Source: Euperipatoides rowelli (lineage: Eukaryota; Onychophora; Udeonychophora; Euonychophora; Peripatopsidae). From it: 14,970 bases of DNA. Shown here one piece after another: positions 7,755 through 14,970 of the stretch (positions are counted from its first letter, which is position 1; the number at the start of each line of letters is the position of its first letter). The notes under the pieces were generated by a model. That model did no database searches. It was not told the DNA's origin and saw only the letters and a list, made by a program, of their open reading frames with translations. The stretch lies in the NCBI GenBank assembly GCA_003024985.2, contig PXIH01S0004930.1; one strand, given 5' to 3'. The translations under genes and the position numbers were made by a program.

Positions 7755-7785
7755 GGAATCCAAAATGGTATTCGGGGCACCCCTA
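7755..7785 (-). mobile_element. Orphan hAT terminus matching the 9652 element
   Basis: On the minus strand from 7785 it begins TAGGGGTGCCCCGAATACC and ends in ATTTTGGATTCC. It matches the left end of the element at 9652 in 28 of 31 bases. No partner end was found upstream, so it is a relic end lying just outside the right duplication of the 6096-7736 element. Confidence 0.6.
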
Positions 7786-8237
7786 ATTTTCATTACATGC
7801 AATCTTTTAATTAGTAAATTAATGATAATTAAATGATTAAATTCTTAGTTTCATTTTATTCTCCCTTTTCATATACAGTATTAATACATGACAACATAAT
7901 TTGTATTACTAATTCATACAATATGTCAGTCTTACTGTAAGTAGTGAGAAGCTTAATGGAATAGTTAATTGATTTTTAATGTTTCTTACAGGCTAATAAA
8001 GCTATATTGTTTATTTTTAGTTCAATAATGCCAAATTAATGTGTTTAAAAACAGGGACATAACCAAAAAAAGTGTGTTTTTGTTTCTTCTCGTGCCCCTT
8101 CCCATTTAATTTTTTATTTTACCAAATAGGCTTATTTTTTAAAAAAAAAAATATTTTCAACTTTTTTTTTGGTTTTGTAATTTTTTTTTTTAATAATCAT
8201 TTAATGTAGGATTTAAGAATACATTTATAGCTTTCTA
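7786..8237. other. No gene seen
   Basis: AT-rich with several T- and A-runs (8127-8195). CAGGGACATAACC at about 8052 looks hAT-end-like, but no partner or duplication was found. Confidence 0.4.
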
Positions 8238-8307
8238 ACTACACACAGGGATTGGTAAAAGACTAAAATAAAAGTATATGAAATACAATACAAAATACTC
8301 CCCCCCC

Positions 8308-8338
<31 letters not shown>

Positions 8339-8811
8339 CCCCCCCCAAAAAAAAAAAAAAAAAAAAAAAGAAAATGTAGCCTATTTGAAATACAAAATAC
8401 ACAACACATTCAAAATTAAAGTACCGTTATTTAAAATACAAAATACGTTCGTTTCTTCAATCTTCTCGAACTTTAAATTTTTTTTTAATTTTCTAAAGCA
8501 CTTATCTCAAATTAAAAAAAAATCATTTTGTGGTAAGTCCATTTTTTATGTTACAAAAATGGAAATTTATGAAACTTCTTTATTTTTTTTTGTACTTTGG
8601 ACATTTATTGCTCCAAGTTTTGTAAATTTGTATTTTCAGTTAAATTACTTTTTAAAAGGTTTGCTATCACGCTTTCTTCCTTTTCGGGAATAAGTGTAAT
8701 CACAGAAAGAATAAAATCGCTGTTGATTAAATACCAAATAGCCTATAAAAATATTTTCATTATATATTTGAAATACATGTATTTTCAATACAGCCCAACC
8801 CTGGCTACCCA
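8238..8811. mobile_element. Non-autonomous hAT-type element
   Basis: The left end at 8246 is CAGGGATTGG. The right end, reverse-complemented from 8803, is CAGGGTTGGG followed by CTGTATTGAAAATACATG. Flanking 8-bp sequences ACTACACA (8238-8245) and GCTACCCA (8804-8811) agree at six of eight positions, consistent with a decayed hAT duplication. Both subterminal regions carry GAAATACAAAATAC-type motifs (8280-8298, 8384-8400, 8428-8445, 8768-8790). The interior includes the A/C homopolymer block at 8300-8369. Open frames of 102 and 105 codons in the interior are low-complexity, show no transposase motif, and I treat them as chance. Confidence 0.65.
8300..8369. repeat. Alternating C and A homopolymer block C8-A29-C10-A23
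   Basis: Cs at 8300-8307, As at 8308-8336, Cs at 8337-8346, As at 8347-8369. It is a pure A/C strand of 70 bases with only three transitions. It may come from expansion of a C-run/A-run unit by duplication. Run lengths are unreliable in most sequencing technologies. Confidence 0.85.
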
Positions 8812-9651
8812 AAATTCATTTCAAGTAGGGATTCTTATCAAAATAAATGGAATGAAAATAACTAAAATTAATCATAATTTTAGGGCGGGGAAGGAGGGCC
8901 GGGTCATAAAGTAGGTTTGAACCAATGTTTTATTATTTATTTTGTTCCTTAATTTTTTTTTTTATTGATTTTGATTTCCATTTCTCAATATTTTAAATGA
9001 TTTCTCGCATCCTTTTCAAAATGAAGTACAAAATGCAACTATACGTTTTATTCAAGCGTCATATAAAATCTAAAACACCGTAGAATGTTGATCAATTAAG
9101 CGTGTGCACTTATCATTCATTCAGGGGGGGGGGGGTTGCCCTTATTTGGCACCATTCTAGCAAACTTTAGATTTACCATTCTGCAATGTAAAACTGTCCA
9201 GGCACACTTGCTTGGCTAGAATCAGAATTCTTTTAAAGATTGTTTTTCAAAATGGCGCTCTTATTTGAGTTACATGGAAACAGTCTCCTGAATTTTAGAT
9301 GAAGTAAAATCTAGGGGGCGCTGTTGCTAGGCAAAACTTGGACTTCTTTCATAGTGATTAAAAAGTTTAGTGTGGTGATGCACACTCGTTTGACGATGGT
9401 GTACTTTACTTCACTTTCGCCAAAAAAAGTGGTGGTGCCATTATTTGGTGGTTGCCCTTTGATTGCATCCCACGATTTTGCAATCTTTAAATATTTTTTT
9501 CAATAAACCAATTCTGTTACGAGCCCAAGAACATTATTATATTTTAATCGGTAAAGTCACAAACAATGATTTAACCACATAATATAATTTAGTTTTCATT
9601 AGCAGTGAATGTAGTAATTTGAAACTTTTATTTGCAAATTGAAATTATCAG
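8812..9651. other. No gene seen; includes a G-run and a CTCF-core-like site
   Basis: A run of 12 Gs lies at 9124-9135. The stretch 9140-9480 is less AT-rich than its surroundings. It contains TTGCCCTTATTTGGCACCAT near 9137 and GGTGCCATTATTTGGTGG near 9432, which share parts in direct and inverted sense, and AGGGGGCGCT at 9313-9322. No conserved peptide was recognised on either strand. Confidence 0.4.
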
Positions 9652-10026
9652 TAGGGATGCACCGACTACCATTTTGGATTCCAAAGACCAAATATGAAAT
9701 AGTTAGAAATTATTTGGCAGGAACCGAATCGGAAGCCGAACAATTCTAATGTAGTATTTCATTATCATTAAATGATTTTAAATTTATTTTATTAAAAAAA
9801 GAGAAACATTTTTCAATTAAATTCTATAAAATTCTATATGCATTTATTCAAAATAAAATAGTTTATTTTTCAGGTTAATGTGGAAAATTTAAAAAAAAAA
9901 AAAACTTAATTTTTTAAGAACTTAGACTTTTGGTTAATATAAACTATTCGACCGGATATAAATAATGGAAAAATGTCTGATCTTCGGCCGGAGCCGAATG
10001 TAAAAGTGGCATTCAGTTCATCCCTA
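9652..10026. mobile_element. Non-autonomous hAT element (MITE), about 375 bp
   Basis: The left end is TAGGGATGCACCGACTACC and the right end, reverse-complemented, is TAGGGATGAACTGAATGCC. (C/T)AGGGATGCACCGA is a widespread hAT terminal sequence in animals. Subterminal GAACCGAATCGGAAGCCGAA (left) and TTCGGCCGGAGCCGAA (right) motifs repeat the CCGAA theme. The flanking octamers ATTATCAG and ACTAGTCG agree at only four positions, so the duplication has decayed or is not the true one. The interior is AT-rich with no coding capacity. Confidence 0.65.
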
Positions 10027-10198
10027 ACTAGTCGAAACCCATCAAAATTGACGTTAATTTTTTTTGGGCCCAAAATTTTGTGTCATGTTTGAAACTATGG
10101 TAAACACTCCCATGTTATTTGCTCCCCCCCCCCATCCCTCCAAAAAATGGGCCAGTCTATTTTCATTGTCTAAAATGATGTAATTCAATTGGGCCCCC

Positions 10199-10600
10199 TA
10201 GCACCCCCATGTGATTCTAGACCTCTAGAGTAACACAAATTTCAAATTTGAACTTAATCGGAGTATTAAAAATTTAGATTCCCCCTCCCCCCCTAGCACC
10301 CCCATGTGACCACCCTATGATGTTGACCTTTTATATAGATATTCTAGACCTCTAGTGTAACACAAATTTCAAATTTGAACTTAATGGGAGCATTTTAAAA
10401 TATTTAGATCCCCCCCCCCCTAGCACCTCCATGTGACCACCTAGGACCTTGACCCTTTATATACATATTCTAGACCCCTAATGTAACCAAAATTTGCAAT
10501 TTCAACTTAATCGGAGCATTTAAAAAAAAATAGATATACATATTCTAGACCTCTACGGTAACACCAATTTCAAATTTAACTTAATTGGACAAACCATTGG
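10199..10600 (+). repeat. Degenerate tandem array, about 3.5 units of about 95-127 bp
   Basis: Units start at 10199, 10294 and 10421 with a C-run then TAGCACCCCCATGTGA, followed by GACCTTTTATATA, ATTCTAGACCTCTA, GTAACACAAATTTCAAATTT and GAACTTAATCGGAGCATT. The first unit lacks the central GACC..TATATA segment. A fourth, partial unit starts near 10533 inside the repeat and ends near 10600. A C-run precedes units two and three (10 at 10124-10133 lies upstream, 11 at 10410-10420). The array ends in GGAATGACAGATAGATACAC. It could be a minisatellite or the internal repeat of a transposon. Confidence 0.8.
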
Positions 10601-10640
10601 GGAGAAAATTCAATTTAAAGAATTCGGAATGACAGATAGA

Positions 10641-11458
10641 TACACAGAGAAAATTTGTTTTTTTAATATAATTATAAGATTAAAGTTAATTTACCTAGAC
10701 TTATGTTAGGAAAGAGGTTATGGGAGCAATAATACATTTCCTTGATGTGTTTGTTCCCTTAAAAAATATATATATTTTGAATTATTGTAATTGGATCAAA
10801 ACTTATGAGGAACAAATTAACCTAAAACAAATTAACCTAAAACAAATAATCCTGGTTCAGATTAAAACTGAACTGAAATTAAAACCTTTCTGGTTGTGAC
10901 TTCCTGGTTTCAGTACCGTATCTTATTCCCGATTTTTTTATAAGGTACCGTACCATGAAATTCATCTTAGTAAGGAGGAGGTAGTCCATATTTTTCTTTT
11001 CCTTAAGCGATAACTTTATTTCTGTTAAATTACAACTTCAATTGCATTCTTATAATACAAGAAAACAGGACCATGAATAACATACACTGCCCCCTATCCA
11101 ATGGCGTCTGTTTTCATAATAATTTAAAATTAATATAAACGTATTTAATCGATACAATTTGATCTGTGAATTGAATTTTAAATCTTCAGTTTAATGTTTC
11201 GGAATAAAAATTTCAACAGTCTACCTGCACACTTACCGCTATAAAATGATATATTTTACTCAAACAAAAGTTCGACATTTGTTATTAAAAATTATGAACA
11301 GTTATCTACATGGAATCCTTGTCAATGATTTAGTTAAAAATTTTAGTATTGATATGCAAATTATAAAATCTTATCAACTAGAGGTAACTTTTTGAAGAAT
11401 TGGATGTTGTGGTGGGTTGGTATTATGACGATATAATATTTATGTACTGTATTATTTG
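10641..11458. other. No gene seen; short 15-bp tandem repeat
   Basis: AACAAATTAACCTAA occurs twice in tandem at about 10812-10842 with a partial third copy, AACAAATAATCCT. The rest is AT-rich unique-looking sequence with no conserved peptide. Confidence 0.45.
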
Positions 11459-11615
11459 CTTGATTCATGTGCTGGAGAGTCGATCGATCTTTTTGCACGG
11501 TGTTTACATTTTTGTCATGGCTTCGTTGATCGAAGTCATGGCAATGTGGTTTAATTAGCCACGTTATGTAAACACTGCGTAAACTGATCACATGCTCTTG
11601 AGTGCATGAATCAAG
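11459..11615. repeat. Nested palindrome with three arm pairs
   Basis: Three inverted pairs are stacked around one centre. Outer: CTTGATTCATGTGCT (11459-11473) with AGTGCATGAATCAAG (11601-11615). Middle: GCACGGTGTTTACAT (11495-11509) with ATGTAAACACTGCGT (11566-11580). Inner: GTCATGGCTTCG (11514-11525) with CGAAGTCATGGC (11531-11542). Each pair has one to four mismatches, and the inner pair would hold as G-U in RNA. The stretch is about 157 bp, less AT-rich than its flanks, and could be a small foldback transposon or a structured element. Confidence 0.7.
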
Positions 11616-13031
11616 TTAAATTTATGCAGGTGGGTTCATTTAAATAAGCGTGTGCAATACTATATTTAAACTTGGTACAAGTTGGACTGTTTGTGATTCT
11701 CTGAGGGTCGTTCTGTCCGGCTCAACAAAACCTTCCTGCTTAGACCTGTTAGTGTTGTTGGGTCGGGGTGAACAACCCAAAGATTAATGTCTTGATTTCC
11801 CGTTAGCCACCATGCAACTGCCAGTAGGAAGAAAGTCTGGAAACCCTTTTGTTTCATTGTATATTTTGCCAGCAAATAGTCTCCCTTGCTCATTTATTAT
11901 TATGGAAGAATTATTATTTTCACTTGTCATATTGTTGCTTTCCATCAATAAATATATTTTTATAAGAAATTTAGTCTACCGTCTTTCCTGTAAAAAAGCA
12001 GATGAAAATTATGTTCGTTATAGTGTATACAACGCTGTACATGTATTTTAGCATTGTAATCTATAGAGGTGATAAAGTGGCTGCTCTAGTATGTAAAACT
12101 CTTTGAGGGGCTTGAAAAATATGTTTTGTTTTCTTTGCTGGAATAGTAATACAAAGGTTGTAGATTCAAGTCTAATAAAGATCAAGATTTTTTTTCAAAT
12201 GTTTATGATGTGAATTTACATTTATTATCATATTGTTATCATAAACTTAATGTTATGATTATGCGAATAATAAATAATAAATAATAATAAATAATAAATA
12301 ATAATAAATAAATAATAATCTGAATAAAAATAGTTTGTTTTTAAAAAGAATAAAAAAAAAGAATAGAAAATTTTGAATTTATTCCAAGTCTGAAAGTCAA
12401 ATTTTTTTTTTTAATATTTATAATTTATGTTGAATGTGTGATAAACTTATCTCCATTAAAATTCTTAGCATTAAATTTAAAAAAAAATCTCCATATTTTG
12501 AAGCTCTTTGAGACATTATTTTAACTTTATTTCTTGAATATTGGTGTAATTTTTATCTACCATATTTTATTCATTGCTTGCATCATTCATGCATAGTTAG
12601 AATACATTTTTTTTGCCATATTAGTTTTACAAGTACATTTACATTTTATCCATATTTATTTTTATCTTCTTCATGCTAATTTCATTGGTCTCCACAAATG
12701 TATGATGTCATAGTTTTAAATAAGGACCCCTATTTGATGTTCCTCTTATTACTGTCTTGAGTGGAAAATTATAATCACAAATATAAACTCATACATCCTA
12801 ACAAATTTAAGAATTTTTACATTGGTGTCCACGACAGGACATTTTAAATCTGTGCTATTATTTGTTAATAAGGTTTTTAAGCCTTTGCTGTAGTCTAATT
12901 TGTTTTGTTAGAGAAGTAATGAAGACAATGGCTTTCCCATTTGAATACTTTTCTTACAGTGGGCTGTCATGTATTTGGGCTGAATGTACTATAATTTACA
13001 TAATTATATATTAGTTATACATGACTTACAA
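11616..13031. other. No confirmed gene; microsatellite and a weak minus-strand open frame
   Basis: At 11893-11666 (minus) a 75-codon open frame has an internal Met followed by a signal-peptide-like FQTFFLLAVAWWLTG, in a patch richer in G/C than its flanks. I recognise no homologue, no convincing donor site and no following exon, so I do not call it a gene. From 12050 to 13031 the sequence is AT-rich. It holds the AAT/AAAT array at 12266-12319, and CCATATTTATTTTTATCTTC near 12650 is shared with 14203-14222. Confidence 0.4.
12266..12319. repeat. (AAT)n/(AAAT)n microsatellite
   Basis: Irregular alternation of AAT and AAAT units over about 54 bp. Confidence 0.85.
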
Positions 13032-13602
13032 TGCAGACTGTAAAGCATGCCAGCAGCAGCAACAGCTTCTATTACCGTAGTTGGAATTTAGTTTCAATAG
13101 AGCTATGTTCAATAGTGTAATGTCTTTTTATATAAAGGCTATTTGCTAGACGAATGTTTTATTTTCAGGTAATTCATGTGCCAAATGGCCAAATAGGAGA
13201 TTAAATGCTTGTGTTCCTATTAAAGACAAGATTGTAGGCAGTTTTAATTTATCCTCCTTATGGTTAGGCCATGAGGAAAAATGTGTTTTATTGGCAATAC
13301 CAGTTAGACTTTCTCAGGTCGAATGATTCAAAATTCGCTGTGCTGACCATTTTTCTTTTCTTCAGGTTTTAGATTTAGAACTAAAATATACTTTCTTTAA
13401 ATCTTTGTCGCCAGTTTATTTTCCCAATACTGTTATGTATTAACTCAAGGAAAATAACAAGTTGAACTAGCCCATAACATAAGTTTAATTAGCGGACCAA
13501 AACATTAGACTCACAAATATTTTTTTTTACAAAAAGATATACACTATCTAACATAACTAAATTCCAATTAATAGAAGCTGCTCACGTGCTTTACAGTCTG
13601 CA
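13032..13602. mobile_element. Foldback/MITE-like element with about 75-100 bp imperfect inverted ends
   Basis: The left arm starts TGCAGACTGTAAAGCA, then CAGCTTCTATTA and TGGAATTTAGT, and reaches about 13132. The right arm (about 13528-13602), reverse-complemented, starts TGCAGACTGTAAAGCA, then GAGCAGCTTCTATTA and TTGGAATTTAGT. The match continues as TATGTT..ATAGTGTA..TCTTTTT, with a short AGCAGCA-type expansion and a second insertion in the left arm. The interior (about 400 bp) has no recognised coding sequence. It directly abuts the Ty3/gypsy relic at 13605, but no target duplication could be assigned. Confidence 0.6.
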
Positions 13603-13604
13603 CA

Positions 13605-13823
13605 CTTTGTCTCATAGTAAAAAAAAGAGAATACACTCAGATTATAGCCTACACAGATTATAAAGTCGGACTAAACCCCTGCCTAAAGGTTGACCAATAC
13701 CCCCTTCCCAACATTGATGTGATTCTGATCAGACTAACACATGGAACCATCTTCTCCAAGCTAGATCTATCTCAGGTGTACCAACAGGTACAGGTAGATA
13801 TAATCTTTCTGCAAAATACTTAA
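13605..13823 (+). pseudogene. Ty3/gypsy reverse transcriptase pseudogene, N-terminal half
   Basis: From 13656 an open frame reads DYKVGLNPCLKVDQYPLPNI, then VILIRLTHGTIFSKLDLSQ, then VYQQVQVD. This is RT domain 2-3 of a Ty3/gypsy element: DYK.T.NP.L..D.YPLP, then F.KLDL..AYQQ. The aspartate in KLDLS is one of the RT catalytic acidic residues. Just upstream, KKENTLRL (from about 13622), followed by an in-frame stop and a frameshift, matches the KKDG..R.C stretch expected before DYK. The frame slips again near 13810, by one base, before the site where the MITE is inserted. The remainder of the domain resumes at 14496. No gag, protease, integrase or LTR was seen in the window. Confidence 0.85.
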
Positions 13824-14495
13824 AGGTCAAATGTAACGGATTTTTTAATTATTTTTTTTATTGATTTTTAAAGATTTTTACTAAAAAATATTTCCACCAG
13901 AAAAAGAAAAAAAAAAAACTAAAAAAAAAGAAAAGTTATTTACAATTCAATTTTTAAAATAATTGTCTTTAAGCTCCTCACCCTTAAAACAACATTGTCA
14001 ACTGTACACACCAGGGGAGATATTTTGTGACATCATAGGCTATAAATGAATACAGCTTGCTATACTTAACTATAGAATATTTGCTATCTTTGACAGCATA
14101 AGGCTGGATATCATATGGACTAAATGTTTAAATAGTTGTAAAATATGATAATCAAATTCATCCTTTGTGCTATTATGGTCCAATTTGTTTTTTTAAAAAA
14201 ACCATATTTATTTTTATCTTCTTTTGAATATACCTCTATTTGCATGTTAAATCATTACAAAGAGAACAGCTGTAGAGGCTATTTCATCATCAAATAATCT
14301 CAAACCCAAAACAAAATGTGAAATCTTCAAATTGTAATCTCAGACTGAGGATAGCAATAGTCTTAATTTTATCTTTAAATAACTTTTTTTTTATGCATTT
14401 TAAATTATTTTTTTCCAGTGGAATTGTTTTTTATAGTAATTATCTTTGAAAATCAATAATAAAAAAAAATTAAAAAAATCCATTACATTTGACCT
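13824..14495. mobile_element. 672-bp MITE with long terminal inverted repeats, TTAA (or TA) duplication, inserted in gypsy RT
   Basis: The left end is AGGTCAAATGTAACGGATTT and the right end, reverse-complemented, is AGGTCAAATGTAATGGATTT. Imperfect similarity extends about 90-120 bp inward (TTATTGATTTT.AAAGAT..TTACTA, TTCCACCAG against TTCCACTGG). Both ends are bordered by TTAA (13820-13823 and 14496-14499). A TA duplication with ends one base longer fits equally well, so piggyBac/Kolobok-like and Tc1/mariner-like origins are both open. The interior has no open frame resembling a transposase. Removing the element and one TTAA restores the host RT sequence. Confidence 0.85.
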
Positions 14496-14880
14496 TTAAC
14501 AATCAATGTGGATAAATGTCTGTTTCTAGTTAAATGCCTACCTTTTGGCATAGCCTTAGCCTCTGCCACATTTTAGGAGCTGATGGACAATATATTGTCG
14601 GACATTAAAACACATCTTGCTAGGCCTACCTAAATATTCTAAAGGTAGTCCAGATGCGAAATCACACCTCAGAGATTTAAAATTACTCTTTTAAAAACTG
14701 GAAGAAACTGGCATCCGACTAAATAAAGACAAAAGTGAATCTCTAAAGAACGAATTGGAACAGTTAGGACATGTCATAAATGCATCAGGTAGTCAACTAG
14801 CACCAACTAAGGTAGAAGCACCAGAATGACAAAATGTCAATCAACTAGATCGTTCCTCACACTAATTAGTTAGGCTACTG
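14496..14880 (+). pseudogene. Ty3/gypsy reverse transcriptase pseudogene, C-terminal half
   Basis: From 14496 the frame reads LTINVDKCLFLVKCLPFGIA, then SATF, a stop, and ELMDNILSDIK. This fits LTINTHRGLF..RLPFGI..A...FQ..MD.IL in the family. The YxDD catalytic box should follow; here only YLNIL-like sequence remains near 14620, so the active site is lost. After a frameshift it continues as GSPDAKSHLRDLKLLF, a stop, KLEETGIRLNKDKSESL, ELEQLGHVINASG and PTKVEAPE, which fits HL..L..VL..L...G..L...KC.F....V.YLGH.I...G. A further broken stretch, NVNQL then SFLTLIS, matches the LR.FLGL.NYY block. Multiple stops and frameshifts make it dead. Confidence 0.8.
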
Positions 14881-14970
14881 TACTATCTTCATAAGGTGAA
14901 TGTAACGTAACTTAAAGATAGCATAAAATGTATCTTAAATAACTTGTCATGACACAACTGAAGGTTAATA

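Noticed and set aside
7593-7836. Opposed 69- and 67-codon open frames with repetitive peptides
   Set aside because: They arise from the degenerate CTTGGCCTTG-type subterminal repeats of the hAT element, which happen to lack stops on both strands.
8385-8914. Two overlapping plus-strand open frames of 102 and 105 codons
   Set aside because: Both are dominated by Phe/Lys/Ile/Asn from AT-rich low-complexity DNA, show no family motif, and mostly lie inside the hAT-type element at 8246-8803.
9324-9506. 60-codon plus-strand open frame in the GC-richer island
   Set aside because: No recognisable motif, weak start context, and no plausible splice boundaries.
10199-10600. Possible CRISPR-like array
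   Set aside because: Units are 95-127 bp with similarity across the whole unit and no unique spacers, and the context is an animal genome. It is a tandem repeat.
11810-11826. Strong Kozak-like GCCACCATG on the plus strand
   Set aside because: The 79-codon frame that follows has no recognised motif and passes into AT-rich low-complexity sequence; a chance match is more likely.
12400-12930. Possible second copy of the 13824 MITE
   Set aside because: Only CCATATTTATTTTTATCTTC and a few loose AT-rich similarities are shared; the AGGTCAAATG ends are absent.
13160-13210. Possible next E-Syt exon after TTTATTTTCAG
   Set aside because: The sequence after this acceptor-like tract quickly meets stops and shows no P..GVKVY continuation of the SMP domain.

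Overview
This window is AT-rich (roughly 70% A+T by eye) animal nuclear DNA, not a bacterial locus. The evidence is an intron-flanked exon with good splice sites, two kinds of LINE remnant, Ty3/gypsy and hAT transposon relics, and MITE-like foldback elements. The only convincing host-gene sequence is one 138-bp, phase 0-0 exon at 5021-5158 (+). It encodes 46 residues that read as the SMP (lipid-transfer) domain of an extended synaptotagmin-like protein. I could not find the preceding or following exon, so most of the window is probably long intron. The species cannot be fixed. The divergent E-Syt sequence and repeat content suggest an invertebrate, but this is inference.

Layout, left to right. 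1-1200: decayed LINE on the minus strand, including a CCHC-like zinc-binding tail. 1790-3110: short tandem duplications, a long imperfect inverted repeat, and C-runs. 3855-4240: 3' end of a second LINE (minus) with an (AAAT)n tail, next to a perfect 15-bp hairpin. 4745-4882: one decayed hAT-type terminus. 5021-5158: the E-Syt exon. 5502-5744: a probable small MITE.

6096-7736: the best-resolved transposon. It is a hAT element with matching ends, an exact 8-bp target-site duplication and a frameshifted fragment of its own transposase C-terminus. A second, TA-flanked foldback element (6750-7478) is inserted inside it. 7755-7785: an orphan hAT end that matches the end of another hAT MITE at 9652-10026. 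8246-8803: a third hAT-type element, with near-matching 8-bp duplications and a striking A/C homopolymer block. 10199-10600: a degenerate tandem array. 11459-11615: a nested palindrome. 13032-13602: a foldback element. 13605-14880: a Ty3/gypsy reverse transcriptase pseudogene split by a 672-bp MITE (13824-14495). The uninterrupted RT reading across the empty site proves this insertion.

These parts do not form a working pathway. The window is one exon of a membrane-contact-site lipid-transfer gene inside a transposon graveyard, with at least two clear nested insertions that give a relative age order. I see no CRISPR array, tRNA, rRNA or intact transposase. No intact undescribed system is visible; the most informative material is the layered mobile-element structure.
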